In this document: positions 25,122 to 33,020 of the stretch, piece after piece
How the letters are laid out: every line of letters begins with the position of its first letter
How positions within the stretch are numbered: position 1 is the stretch's first letter
DNA from: an uncultured Lachnospiraceae bacterium
GTDB taxonomy: Bacteria; Bacillota; Clostridia; Lachnospirales; Lachnospiraceae
Reading direction: 5' to 3'
Assembly (NCBI GenBank): GCA_944381485.1
Contig: CALWLI010000018.1
Location: 43,924-107,923 of the forward strand
DNA: 64,000 bases
The notes under the pieces: generated by a model
Told to the model about the DNA's origin: nothing
Seen by the model: only the letters and a program-made list of their open reading frames with translations
Database searches by the model: none
Made by a program: the position numbers and the translations under genes

Positions 25122-26403
25122 AATATTCAAACTCCAATCCTGCGACTCTCACGGTATCTCCCTCTGTAAGACCCATCTCCTTGAGTCTGTCTATGATACC
25201 CTGTTCCTTCATGAAATTCTGGAAGAAATTAAAGCCCTTCTCGGATTCCAGATTGGTATATCCCAGCATCTTTTCCACTCTGGCGCCTTCAACCACATAG
25301 ACCTTTGCGCTCTCCTTATACATATTGAGAGGCAGGGCCTCGGCATTCAAGGCCTCAGGATCAAATTCTCTCTCATAAACAGTCATATCCTCAGGCATCT
25401 TTCTGAGAAGCTCCGCTATATGGAAAATAAGCTCCTTAACACCCTCGCCGGTGGCAGCGGATATGGGAAACACCTTTATTCCGGAAGGCTCAAATTCCTT
25501 CTTAAGCCTTTCCACGGGGTTCTCACAAGTGCCGTCATCAAAGTATGCATCCATCTTGTTGGCCGCTATGACCATAGGCTTCTTCAAAAGCTCGGGATTA
25601 TACTTATGTAATTCCGAATTTATCTTTTTGACATCCTCAACAGGATCTCTTCCCTCGAGGGAGGCAGCATCTGTCACATTTACTAATACCCTGCATCTCT
25701 CTATATGTCTCAGGAAATCATGTCCAAGACCTACACCCTCGGAGGCACCCTCTATAAGGCCGGGAATATCAGCCATGACAAAGCTCTCCCCGTCCTCCAA
25801 CTCAACAACTCCGGGATGAGGTGTGAGGGTGGTAAAGTGGTAGTTGGCTATCTGAGGTCTTGCGTTTGATGCCTTTGAGATGAGAGAGGACTTGCCCACA
25901 TTAGGAAATCCCACAAGGCCCACATCCGCTATTACCTTAAGTTCCAGAAAAACATCCAGCTCCTGTCCGGGCTTGCCGGGCTGTGCATATCTGGGGGCCT
26001 GCATGGTGGGTGTGGCAAAATGCATATTGCCAAGTCCTCCGCGGCCTCCCTTTAAAATTATCTCTCTGCTGTTATTCCCTGACATATCTGTAATGACTTT
26101 TCCGGAGTTCAGCTCTCTGACTATAGTGCCCTCGGGGACTTTTATCACAAGATCTTTCCCGTCCTTTCCGTGGCAGCGTTTTCCTCCGCCCTCCTCACCG
26201 TTTTCAGCCACATATTTATGTCTGTGCCTGAAGTCGGTGAGAGTGTTCATTCCCTTGTCGACTTCAAATATTATGTCTCCGCCGCGGCCGCCGTCTCCTC
26301 CGTCAGGGCCACCGTTGGGAACATATTTTTCTCTCCTGAAGGATACGTGTCCGTTTCCGCCATCCCCGGATTTTATAAAAATTTTGGCTGTATCTGCAAA
26401 CAT
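25114..26403 (-). CDS. obgE: GTPase ObgE/CgtA
   Basis: An essential GTPase of 50S subunit assembly. All three domains are present in 429 residues: the glycine-rich Obg fold (about 1-158), the G domain (G1 GFPNVGKSS, G3 DIPGLIEGA, G4 NKMD) and the C-terminal OCT domain (about 350-429) found in Gram-positive Obg. AAGGTGG precedes the ATG. A hairpin between rpmA and obgE may reduce its expression relative to the ribosomal proteins. Confidence 0.96.
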   Translation of the reverse strand: MFADTAKIFIKSGDGGNGHVSFRREKYVPNGGPDGGDGGRGGDIIFEVDKGMNTLTDFRHRHKYVAENGEEGGGKRCHGKDGKDLVIKVPEGTIVRELNSGKVITDMSGNNSREIILKGGRGGLGNMHFATPTMQAPRYAQPGKPGQELDVFLELKVIADVGLVGFPNVGKSSLISKASNARPQIANYHFTTLTPHPGVVELEDGESFVMADIPGLIEGASEGVGLGHDFLRHIERCRVLVNVTDAASLEGRDPVEDVKKINSELHKYNPELLKKPMVIAANKMDAYFDDGTCENPVERLKKEFEPSGIKVFPISAATGEGVKELIFHIAELLRKMPEDMTVYEREFDPEALNAEALPLNMYKESAKVYVVEGARVEKMLGYTNLESEKGFNFFQNFMKEQGIIDRLKEMGLTEGDTVRVAGLEFEYYE

Positions 26404-26425
26404 AGATCCACCTTTATTAACAAAG

Positions 26426-26452
26426 AGGCTGTTGCCTATTAAGCAACAGCCT
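26426..26452 (-). terminator. Hairpin terminator or attenuator between rpmA and obgE
   Basis: The 10-base arms AGGCTGTTGC and GCAACAGCCT pair perfectly around a seven-base loop. On the minus strand CTTTGTT follows. The short U tract suggests partial termination, giving less obgE mRNA than rplU-rpmA mRNA. Confidence 0.7.
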
Positions 26453-26457
26453 GATTT

Positions 26458-26724
26458 TTACTGATTAACTACTTCGGGATAAACTGAAACCTGCTTGCGG
26501 TCTCTTCCCTTTCTCTCATATCTTACGATTCCGTCAACCTTAGCAAAGAGAGTATCGTCTTTTCCCTTTCCTACGTTGTTTCCGGGATGTATATGAGTGC
26601 CACGCTGTCTGTAAAGGACATTTCCGGCAAGAACGAACTGTCCGTCAGATCTCTTCGCACCAAGCCTTTGCGACGCTGAATCTCTACCGTTCTTGGTAGA
26701 ACCCATACCTTTTTTATGAGCCAT
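26458..26724 (-). CDS. rpmA: 50S ribosomal protein L27
   Basis: L27 reaches into the peptidyl transferase centre of the 50S subunit. The 88-residue product begins [16 protein letters not shown]. Most Firmicutes carry a short N-terminal extension on L27 that the Prp protease removes; here a GAGGAGGTG site and an in-frame TAA immediately precede the ATG, so there is no such extension. No prp (ysxB) gene lies in the 39 bases between rplU and rpmA, where it normally sits. Confidence 0.97.
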   Translation of the reverse strand: MAHKKGMGSTKNGRDSASQRLGAKRSDGQFVLAGNVLYRQRGTHIHPGNNVGKGKDDTLFAKVDGIVRYERKGRDRKQVSVYPEVVNQ

Positions 26725-26763
26725 AAATTACACCTCCTCGAATTCGGTAATCAAATTATCCGA

Positions 26764-27243
26764 TTATTTCTCCTCTGTCTTCTTGGTTGTCTTTTTAGCT
26801 GTTGTCTTCTTGGCATCAGCCGCCTTTGTTGCAGTCTTCTTTGCTGCAGGCTTCTTTGCTGTCTTAGCTTCCTTAGCGGGAGCCTCAGCCTCTGCCTCCT
26901 TGGCGGGAGCGTCATTAAGCTTTGATTCCTGACCCTTTCCGAGGATCTCATCGATCTTTACTTCTGTGAAAAGCTGTCTGTGACCGTTCTTCTTGTGGTA
27001 ACCGGTCTTTCTCTTATACTTATAAACGATTACCTTCTTTGACTTTCCTTCCTTGGTAACAGTTGCAGTAACTGCAGCTCCGTCTATGTAGGGAGCTCCT
27101 ACTGTCATCTCATCACCATTGATAACAAGGACCTTGTCAAAAGTCACCTTTGAGCCCTCCTCGGCTCCGAGCTTTTCAACTCTAATGATATCTCCTTCAG
27201 CTACCTTGTACTGCTTTCCGCCTGTTGCTATAATAGCGTACAT
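26764..27243 (-). CDS. rplU: 50S ribosomal protein L21 with Lys/Ala-rich C-terminal extension
   Basis: L21 is a 23S rRNA-binding protein. The first ~103 residues are a normal L21 ([32 protein letters not shown]). They are followed by a ~57-residue tail of Ala, Lys, Thr and Glu that resembles histone H1-like low-complexity repeats. The gene has its own promoter and an L21-type leader hairpin directly upstream. It opens the rplU-rpmA-obgE run. Confidence 0.95.
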   Translation of the reverse strand: MYAIIATGGKQYKVAEGDIIRVEKLGAEEGSKVTFDKVLVINGDEMTVGAPYIDGAAVTATVTKEGKSKKVIVYKYKRKTGYHKKNGHRQLFTEVKIDEILGKGQESKLNDAPAKEAEAEAPAKEAKTAKKPAAKKTATKAADAKKTTAKKTTKKTEEK

Positions 27244-27248
27244 TTAAG

Positions 27249-27310
27249 GTACCTCCTTAATCATTACTCGCTAACTTGGGTGGCATACGCACTTTTACCT
27301 GAGTTAAGCG
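27249..27310 (-). promoter_or_regulatory. L21 leader-like RNA structure
   Basis: In the 5' untranslated region of rplU the minus-strand RNA can fold as CGCU (bulged U) AACU, a symmetric CA/CA internal loop, GGU, a 15-base loop, then ACC, AGUU and AGCG. The hairpin ends about 14 bases before the ribosome binding site. Position and shape match the ribosomal L21 leader class used for autoregulation; the assignment is by hand folding. Confidence 0.55.
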
Positions 27311-27322
27311 GCATACCAGAGA

Positions 27323-27352
27323 ATAATAGCATCATAAATATACTTATGTCAA
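27323..27352 (-). promoter_or_regulatory. Promoter for rplU-rpmA
   Basis: TTGACA (27347-27352) and TATTAT (27323-27328) are 18 bases apart on the minus strand, just upstream of the leader hairpin. Confidence 0.7.
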
Positions 27353-27388
27353 TATTTTTGCGCTAAAATCATGATTAAAATATTATAT

Positions 27389-27925
27389 TTATATATCGGC
27401 ACGGCCTTCCACATCTTTGCCCAGGGCCTCAAGATAATGGCAGAGATACTCTCCCTTTGCCTGTATCCTGTAGCTCTTATCAAGCTCTTCATAGGTAAAG
27501 GATTTGCGCCCGCCCTTCTCCATCCTGTCCCAAAACTTTTTTATATCAGAGAAAGGCATATAGTACATTTCATCTCGGGCTGTATAAAAAAGTATAATAA
27601 AGGCAATTCCTCCCTGCCCCTCAAATTCCTCCATAAACTTGACCTGATGCTCATGAAGATTCTGCAGGGGGAAAGTATCCACAGCGCATTCCTTAGCGTC
27701 GAAGCATACCGGTATGCCTTGGACAGCACCTATATAATCAACTGTACTTTTTTTGTCAAAGTATGCCAGTGTTATCTGTCTTGAGGCGTTCATGTCCACA
27801 GGAGTTATGGGTGTAGGGATCTTTTGTATTAGCCCCAGCCTCCTCACCCTGTAGGCTTCGTTAGTTCTGTTGATAAGGTCCTCCAGAGTAGATCCCCTGA
27901 GGCCGTGTCCTTTCCAAGTGGCCAA
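27389..27925 (-). CDS. recU: Holliday junction resolvase RecU
   Basis: RecU resolves Holliday junctions during recombination and chromosome segregation in Firmicutes. The 178-residue product carries the family core: GLIQKIPTPITPV, KKSTVDYIGAVQG, CFDAKE (catalytic Asp/Glu/Lys of the PD-(D/E)xK fold) and HEHQVKFM. The start is TTG, six bases after GGAGG. In Bacillus recU is beside a PBP gene; here it lies between trpS and rplU. Confidence 0.9.
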   Translation of the reverse strand: MATWKGHGLRGSTLEDLINRTNEAYRVRRLGLIQKIPTPITPVDMNASRQITLAYFDKKSTVDYIGAVQGIPVCFDAKECAVDTFPLQNLHEHQVKFMEEFEGQGGIAFIILFYTARDEMYYMPFSDIKKFWDRMEKGGRKSFTYEELDKSYRIQAKGEYLCHYLEALGKDVEGRADI

Positions 27926-27946
27926 AAATAACCTCCACGTCCGTCT

Positions 27947-29056
27947 TTATTTTTCTGTGAGCTTGTTTGTCCAATCACTTATCAGAGCGCTGTCATCAAA
28001 GTAATTTATTCTCATGGCTGACTTAACCTCGGAAAGCACCTTTCCTGTGGTTATTCTCGCCTTCTCTGTGCCTGCCTTAAGTATGTCGTAGACTCCGGGG
28101 ATATCCGCCTCCCAGGCCTTTCTCTTGGCTCTTATGGGCTCAAACTCCTCTGTCATCACCTTCTCCAGGAACTTTTTGCACTTTACATCTCCGAGACCGC
28201 CTCTCCTATAGTGATCCTTCATCTCATCAAGATTTTTGTAGTCCGCAAGGTATCTCTCAAAATGCTCGTCCCTCGCAAAGGCATCAAGATAGGTAAACAC
28301 AGCATTTCCCTCAACACTTCCGGGATCCGTAATATTTATGTGATTGGGATCCGTATACATGGACATGATCTTTTTATGTACGTCTTCAGGTGTGTCGGAC
28401 AGATATATGCAGTTTCCGAGAGACTTGCTCATCTTCGCCTTTCCATCAGTGCCGGGAAGCCTTCTGCATATCTCGTTTTCATTGAGCATGCACTTCGCCT
28501 CCACCAGAGTCTCTCCGTATATGGAGTTGAATTTTCTGACTATCTCATTGCACTGCTCTATCATGGGAAGCTGATCATCACCTACAGGTACGCAGTTTGC
28601 CTTGAAGGCTGTTATATCCGCAGCCTGTGATATGGGGTAAGTGTAGAAACCTACAGGAATACCTACGCCTCCGTCATCAAATCCTCTCATCTTTATCTCA
28701 TTTTTTACTGTGGGGTTTCTCTCAAGTCTTGCAGTAGTTACCAGATTCATATAGTAAAAGCTGAGCTCATGGAGAGCAGGCAGCTCTGACTGTATGCATA
28801 TTGTGGTCTTTTCCGGGTCTATACCGCAGGAAAGATAGTCGAGGGCCACCTCAATAATATTCTCTCTTATTTTTTCAGGGTTATCCGCATTGTCCGTCAG
28901 AGCCTGAGCATCAGCTATAAGTATATATATATCGTCAAATTTTCCGCTGTTTTGCAGAGCGACCCTTCTCTTGAGTGAACCCACATAATGTCCTATGTGA
29001 AGCTTGCCTGTGGGCCTGTCCCCCGTAAGGATTATGTTTTTACTGTTGTTTGCCAT
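27947..29056 (-). CDS. trpS: Tryptophanyl-tRNA synthetase
   Basis: A class I aminoacyl-tRNA synthetase that charges tRNA-Trp. It has the HIGH motif (GKLHIGHYVG, about residues 17-26) and KMSKS (AKMSKSLGN, about 207). At 369 residues it is somewhat longer than the ~330 usual for bacterial TrpRS. No T-box leader is possible, because the gene starts at the end of pgeF with no gap, so it is co-transcribed with the upstream genes. Confidence 0.95.
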   Translation of the reverse strand: MANNSKNIILTGDRPTGKLHIGHYVGSLKRRVALQNSGKFDDIYILIADAQALTDNADNPEKIRENIIEVALDYLSCGIDPEKTTICIQSELPALHELSFYYMNLVTTARLERNPTVKNEIKMRGFDDGGVGIPVGFYTYPISQAADITAFKANCVPVGDDQLPMIEQCNEIVRKFNSIYGETLVEAKCMLNENEICRRLPGTDGKAKMSKSLGNCIYLSDTPEDVHKKIMSMYTDPNHINITDPGSVEGNAVFTYLDAFARDEHFERYLADYKNLDEMKDHYRRGGLGDVKCKKFLEKVMTEEFEPIRAKRKAWEADIPGVYDILKAGTEKARITTGKVLSEVKSAMRINYFDDSALISDWTNKLTEK

Positions 29057-30016
29057 TTATTCCTCCTTCATGCAGAGCATCGCGGCCATATTCCCCCGCC
29101 GGTTTCCGCATATTCTGTGTGAAAATAATAATTTATTATTGCATCTGGTGCACAGATTAGTCACATATATGTTTTCAGGTCTGACGCCGGCACTTAAAAG
29201 CACCAGGCGGTTTGCGTACCATAGATCTATATAATACTTTCTGCCGTCTGTTATGTCAGAGGCCGATACTATGCCCTGTTTCTTCAGCTCTGAAATATCC
29301 TTCTCTCTTATATCGGACTCGGAATTTTCCTTAGAGATAAAGCTTATAAGCTCTGATAAGCTCGCCTCAGGGAAAGCTTTGCAAAAGATTTGAGCTGTCT
29401 CGGCATCTGTCTCAAAGCAATCTACGCATATTCCGGGACCTATGCAGCAGATGAGCTCCTCAGGCTCAGCTCCGAACTCTTCAAAAAGCCTCTTTACAGT
29501 GACCTCACCCATGCGCTCCACAGTGCCTCTCCAGCCGCTGTGGGAAAGGCCTATACAGCTTCTCCTCTCAGAGTAAAAATATAGCGGTATGCAGTCGGCG
29601 TAAAATGTGACCAAGGTAAGCCCTTTTACATCTGTTATAAGACCGTCGACGCAGTCATAGTCCCTGTCTCTTATAATACCCTTTCCGAAGTCCTCCTCTG
29701 TCACCCTTCGCACATTTGTACTGTGGGTCTGCTTTGAGCTGACCATCCTGTTTATATCAACTCCTACTGCAGACGAGAGTCTTCGGTAATTCTCCATGAC
29801 CTTTTCTCTGTCATCTCCCCCTGTAAAGGAAAGGTTCATCTCTGCAAAAAAGCCCTCCGAAACACCACCCTTTCTTGTCGAAAAGGCATTTATCACCCCC
29901 TTTTCATCCAAGCATTTAAAGCTCAGATAGGGGACCTCGCCTGAATGCAGGTTAAAGATCTCGCTGTTGTTTTTAAATTTAAATATATCCGTATGATCTG
30001 TATTTTGCTCCATCAT
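29057..30016 (-). CDS. pgeF: Laccase-domain protein, YfiH/PgeF family
   Basis: A 319-residue member of the YfiH family. Family members are zinc enzymes with purine nucleoside phosphorylase/adenosine deaminase activity, and in E. coli PgeF edits miswritten peptidoglycan precursors. The metal-binding motifs are visible: SSKQTHSTNV, YADCIPLYF and LSHSGWRGT. The protein has about 40 extra N-terminal residues. It overlaps yraN by four bases. Confidence 0.9.
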   Translation of the reverse strand: MMEQNTDHTDIFKFKNNSEIFNLHSGEVPYLSFKCLDEKGVINAFSTRKGGVSEGFFAEMNLSFTGGDDREKVMENYRRLSSAVGVDINRMVSSKQTHSTNVRRVTEEDFGKGIIRDRDYDCVDGLITDVKGLTLVTFYADCIPLYFYSERRSCIGLSHSGWRGTVERMGEVTVKRLFEEFGAEPEELICCIGPGICVDCFETDAETAQIFCKAFPEASLSELISFISKENSESDIREKDISELKKQGIVSASDITDGRKYYIDLWYANRLVLLSAGVRPENIYVTNLCTRCNNKLLFSHRICGNRRGNMAAMLCMKEE

Positions 30017-30372
30017 AAGCTTCCCTCAGCAAAAAAGGCATCAGCTGTGTGCCTCATTTTTCTTCCCGAGAACTCAATGACATCGAATCTCAGGCTGCTG
30101 TCATATAAGTGATTGGCTGCTGCAAAGCACCTGGCCGCAGCCAGTATGCGCCGCCTCTTTGAGAGAGAGACAGCCTCTGCAGGGCTTCCGTACGCAGAGC
30201 TTGCCCTGTATTTTACCTCAACAAAAACTGTGGTCCCCGAATCCTCGGCTATAATATCTATCTCTCCGTACCTTGCGGTATAATTCATGCAGATGATTTT
30301 ATATCCTATGCTCCTGAGATAATTTGCGGCTATCTCCTCATACTTTCTGCCTACTGATCTCTTATCTCTCAT
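30013..30372 (-). CDS. yraN: YraN family (UPF0102) endonuclease-like protein
   Basis: A 119-residue protein with the UPF0102 pattern: GRKYEEIAANYLRSIGY, then GEIDIIAEDSGTTVFVEVKYR, the Asp/Glu/Lys arrangement of a PD-(D/E)xK nuclease fold. Its cellular role is not established. The yraN-rnhB-rbgA order is conserved in Firmicutes and the stop/start overlap with rnhB suggests coupling. Confidence 0.92.
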   Translation of the reverse strand: MRDKRSVGRKYEEIAANYLRSIGYKIICMNYTARYGEIDIIAEDSGTTVFVEVKYRASSAYGSPAEAVSLSKRRRILAAARCFAAANHLYDSSLRFDVIEFSGRKMRHTADAFFAEGSL

Positions 30373-31046
30373 TAATTCTCCACAAAACGGCCGATAAAGC
30401 TGCGTCTGTGAATGGGGCAGGGGCCGAATTCTTTTAGCGCATTGATATGCTGCTTTGTGCCGTAGCCTTTATGCTTGGCGAAACCGTATTCCGGGTATTC
30501 TTCGTCGTATTTCAGCATCATCCTGTCCCTTGTAACCTTTGCAAGTACAGAGGCTGCCGCAATTGAAAGGCTTCTTGCGTCGCCATGGACTATGGCTACC
30601 TGGCGTATTCCCACATCAGGAATGTTTACAGCATCGTTTAAGAGAAGATCCGGTGAGAGCTCTCTGCCCACCCTGCGGGAAAGCATCATTGAGCAGGCTG
30701 AAACCGCCTCTCTCATGGCCTTGTAAGTAGCCTGTAGTATATTTATCTCGTCAATAAGCTCAGGCCCCGCTATTCCGATTCCATAGGCCACAGCCTTATC
30801 CTGAATCTCAGGAAAGAGAGCTTCTCTTCTCTTTTCTGAGAGCTTTTTTGAGTCATTGAGGAAAAGTATCTCCGCATCTTTTTCAAGTATACACGCTCCT
30901 GCGACCACAGGGCCTGCCAGCGGGCCTCTTCCCGCCTCGTCAACACCGCAGATATAGCTGTATGCTGAATATTTATCTTCAAATTCCCGCATGAGAGCAA
31001 GTCTTTTTCTCTCAGCTTCCAGTTTTTCTTCACTCAGCTTTCTCAA
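30372..31046 (-). CDS. rnhB: Ribonuclease HII
   Basis: RNase HII removes ribonucleotides and RNA primers from DNA. The 224-residue product has the active-site DEAGRGPLAGPVVAGA (Asp-Glu-Gly motif) and the later acidic residues, including LLNDAVNIP and VTRDRMM. It overlaps rbgA by 17 bases. Confidence 0.95.
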   Translation of the reverse strand: MRKLSEEKLEAERKRLALMREFEDKYSAYSYICGVDEAGRGPLAGPVVAGACILEKDAEILFLNDSKKLSEKRREALFPEIQDKAVAYGIGIAGPELIDEINILQATYKAMREAVSACSMMLSRRVGRELSPDLLLNDAVNIPDVGIRQVAIVHGDARSLSIAAASVLAKVTRDRMMLKYDEEYPEYGFAKHKGYGTKQHINALKEFGPCPIHRRSFIGRFVEN

Positions 31047-31929
31047 GGCTTATCCTTCCCATTCTTCCCGTCTTGAAATCATCTGTAATAAGCTTTGCTG
31101 CCCTCTCAAAGTCAGCCTCGGCACCTTTCTTTATACAGCCTCTTTTCTTGGCCGTAAGCTCCATATATGCCAGAGCCCTCTTGTTAACTCCCAGGGCTGT
31201 AACCTTGGTCTCATACTCTGCAAGCTTCTCATGGATCTCAGTCTCTGAAAGGACGTAGCGCTCATCCAAAAGTCCCGGATAATTTTTTATGAGATAGTCC
31301 AAAAGTTCGATGCAGAGCTCCTCCTTGTTGAGGATCTCTTCATTTACCGCGCCTATAAGAGCAAGGTTTGTGCCTGTGCGCTCATCGTCAAACTTGGGCC
31401 AGAGAACTCCGGGCGTATCCAAAAGCTCAAACTCAGCGCTGACTTTAAGCCATTGGGTTCCCTTGGTCACTCCAGGCTTATCTCCGGTCTTTGCTGAAGC
31501 TCTCTTGCAGAGAGAATTTATGAAAGTGGACTTTCCCACATTGGGAATGCCGCATATAAGGGCGCGGACAGCTCTTTCCTTTATCCCCTTCTCCCTGTCT
31601 CTGGCGCGCTTTTCCTCAGCAAGTCTTCCTATTGCCTCCTTGACAAGACCCATGCTGCTGTTGCTTCTCGCATCGAGAGCAACAACTTCGCAGCCCTCGG
31701 CTTTAAATCTCTTTATCCAAGCTGAAGTGACGCCCTTATCCGCAAGGTCGGACTTATTGAGAAGTATCAGTCGTTTCTTTCCCTTGGTTATCCGTCTGAT
31801 ATCGGGATTTTCAGTGGAGAGCGGAGCTCTGGCGTCCAGCAGCTCTATTACAACATCCACAAGCTTTACATCCCTCTCCATTGCTCTTCGGGCCTTAGCC
31901 ATATGACCCGGATACCACTGTATTTTCAT
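31030..31929 (-). CDS. rbgA: Ribosome biogenesis GTPase RbgA (YlqF)
   Basis: RbgA drives late 50S assembly by promoting L16 incorporation. The 299-residue protein has the circularly permuted G motifs in the expected order: G4 NKSD, then G1 GIPNVGKS, then G3 DTPGVLWPK, plus the C-terminal helical domain. It begins seven bases after lepB in the standard rplS-lepB-rbgA-rnhB order. Confidence 0.95.
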   Translation of the reverse strand: MKIQWYPGHMAKARRAMERDVKLVDVVIELLDARAPLSTENPDIRRITKGKKRLILLNKSDLADKGVTSAWIKRFKAEGCEVVALDARSNSSMGLVKEAIGRLAEEKRARDREKGIKERAVRALICGIPNVGKSTFINSLCKRASAKTGDKPGVTKGTQWLKVSAEFELLDTPGVLWPKFDDERTGTNLALIGAVNEEILNKEELCIELLDYLIKNYPGLLDERYVLSETEIHEKLAEYETKVTALGVNKRALAYMELTAKKRGCIKKGAEADFERAAKLITDDFKTGRMGRISLEKAE

Positions 31930-31936
31930 ATTAAGA

Positions 31937-32488
31937 TCAATGTATCAGGCCTATCCTGCCAAAAGGCCTAAGCCTGAACCATACTTTCCCCTTTATATTT
32001 TCTCTTTTAACATTGCCTATATTGCTGAATCTGCTGTCCTCGGAGGAATCCGTGTTGTCACCTATGAGAAAATATTCATCCGAGGCAAGCACCACGGGAT
32101 TTTCAGCAATTCCGGGAAGTGAGATATCTCCGAAAATCTCTTCACTTTCCAGTCTGTAATTGTCTATGTAAATATCTCCGCCGAGGATCTGAACCGTCTC
32201 ACCCGGCAGCCCTACTATCCTCTTTACATTAAGCTGTGAGCTGTCGTCCTTCTGAAAGACCACCACATCAAATCTCTTCGGATCTCCGAAATCGTATGTA
32301 AGTCTGTTTATAAGGCACATTTCATCCGCCTCAAGTGTGGGCGCCATACTGTGTCCTGTTATTATAGTCTGATTCATAAAACCGTAAACTATAAACCAAG
32401 CAAAGGCGATAACAACTATGGTGTCCGTGATAAGGTGAATAATACTTCTCAAAAGCGGATTTTCATCATATGTATAGTATAAAGCCAT
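31937..32488 (-). CDS. lepB: Signal peptidase I
   Basis: Removes signal peptides from exported proteins. The 183-residue product has one N-terminal membrane helix (about residues 18-38), the catalytic Ser in GHSMAP, and the catalytic Lys in VKRIVGLPG, followed by GDNTDSSEDSR. It is a typical Gram-positive single-helix SipS-like enzyme and probably processes the surface proteins of this window. A terminator separates it from rplS. Confidence 0.94.
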   Translation of the reverse strand: MALYYTYDENPLLRSIIHLITDTIVVIAFAWFIVYGFMNQTIITGHSMAPTLEADEMCLINRLTYDFGDPKRFDVVVFQKDDSSQLNVKRIVGLPGETVQILGGDIYIDNYRLESEEIFGDISLPGIAENPVVLASDEYFLIGDNTDSSEDSRFSNIGNVKRENIKGKVWFRLRPFGRIGLIH

Positions 32489-32512
32489 ATCGGTTCTTTC
32501 TCAATCTCTGAA

Positions 32513-32548
32513 AATAAAAATTTAGGGTGCCTTTTAAGGGCACCCTAA
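32513..32548 (-). terminator. Rho-independent terminator after rplS
   Basis: TTAGGGTGCC and GGCACCCTAA pair perfectly around a seven-base loop; on the minus strand ATTTTTATTTT follows. It separates the abundant L19 message from lepB-rbgA. Confidence 0.85.
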
Positions 32549-32558
32549 GTCTTCCATC

Positions 32559-32906
32559 TTATTTCATAAGCTCCTTAACCTTAGCTGCCTTACCTACTCT
32601 GTCACGTAAGTAATTGAGCTTAGCTCTTCTGACCTTACCATGTCTTACGACCTCGATCTTTGCCACAAAGGGGCTGTACAAAGGCCAAGTCTTCTCAACT
32701 CCTACACCGTTTGAAACCTTACGTACTGTAAATGTCTCTCTTACAGATCCGCCCTGTCTCTTTAAAACGGTTCCCTCGAAGATCTGGATCCTCTCACGGT
32801 TTCCCTCCTTTATGAGGTTGTGAACTCTGATAACATCTCCTACATTAAAATCTGCAATCTCTCTTCCGAGCTGCTCATCTTCGATCTTTTTGATGATCTC
32901 CTGCAT
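32559..32906 (-). CDS. rplS: 50S ribosomal protein L19
   Basis: L19 lies at the 30S-50S interface. The 115-residue product begins [13 protein letters not shown] and has [19 protein letters not shown] and the C-terminal [16 protein letters not shown] longer open frame of 30 codons is excluded because AAGGAGG lies eight bases before this ATG. It has its own promoter and terminator. Confidence 0.97.
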   Translation of the reverse strand: MQEIIKKIEDEQLGREIADFNVGDVIRVHNLIKEGNRERIQIFEGTVLKRQGGSVRETFTVRKVSNGVGVEKTWPLYSPFVAKIEVVRHGKVRRAKLNYLRDRVGKAAKVKELMK

Positions 32907-33015
32907 GTCTGTTTCCTCCTTAAAACTATTCGACGTTCTTACCTTCCATGAGACAGAGGACCGTCTTGCTTTAATGCAACTGCTATATAGTAGCATATTT
33001 AAACAATTCTTTCAA
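32907..33015 (-). promoter_or_regulatory. rplS promoter and possible L19 leader
   Basis: TTGAAA (33010-33015) and TACTAT (32987-32992) are 17 bases apart, beginning right after the stop of the CBS-domain gene. The ~75-base leader can pair GACGG with CGTC around AGAC/GTCT, which could be an L19 autoregulatory leader. The promoter is well supported; the leader is tentative. Confidence 0.5.
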
Positions 33016-33020
33016 GGGCT

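Noticed and set aside
29040-29075. T-box leader for trpS
   Set aside because: trpS follows pgeF with no gap, so there is no untranslated leader.
32907-32996. Thirty-codon N-terminal extension of L19
   Set aside because: It covers the leader and Shine-Dalgarno region, and L19 family members start at MQEII-like sequences.
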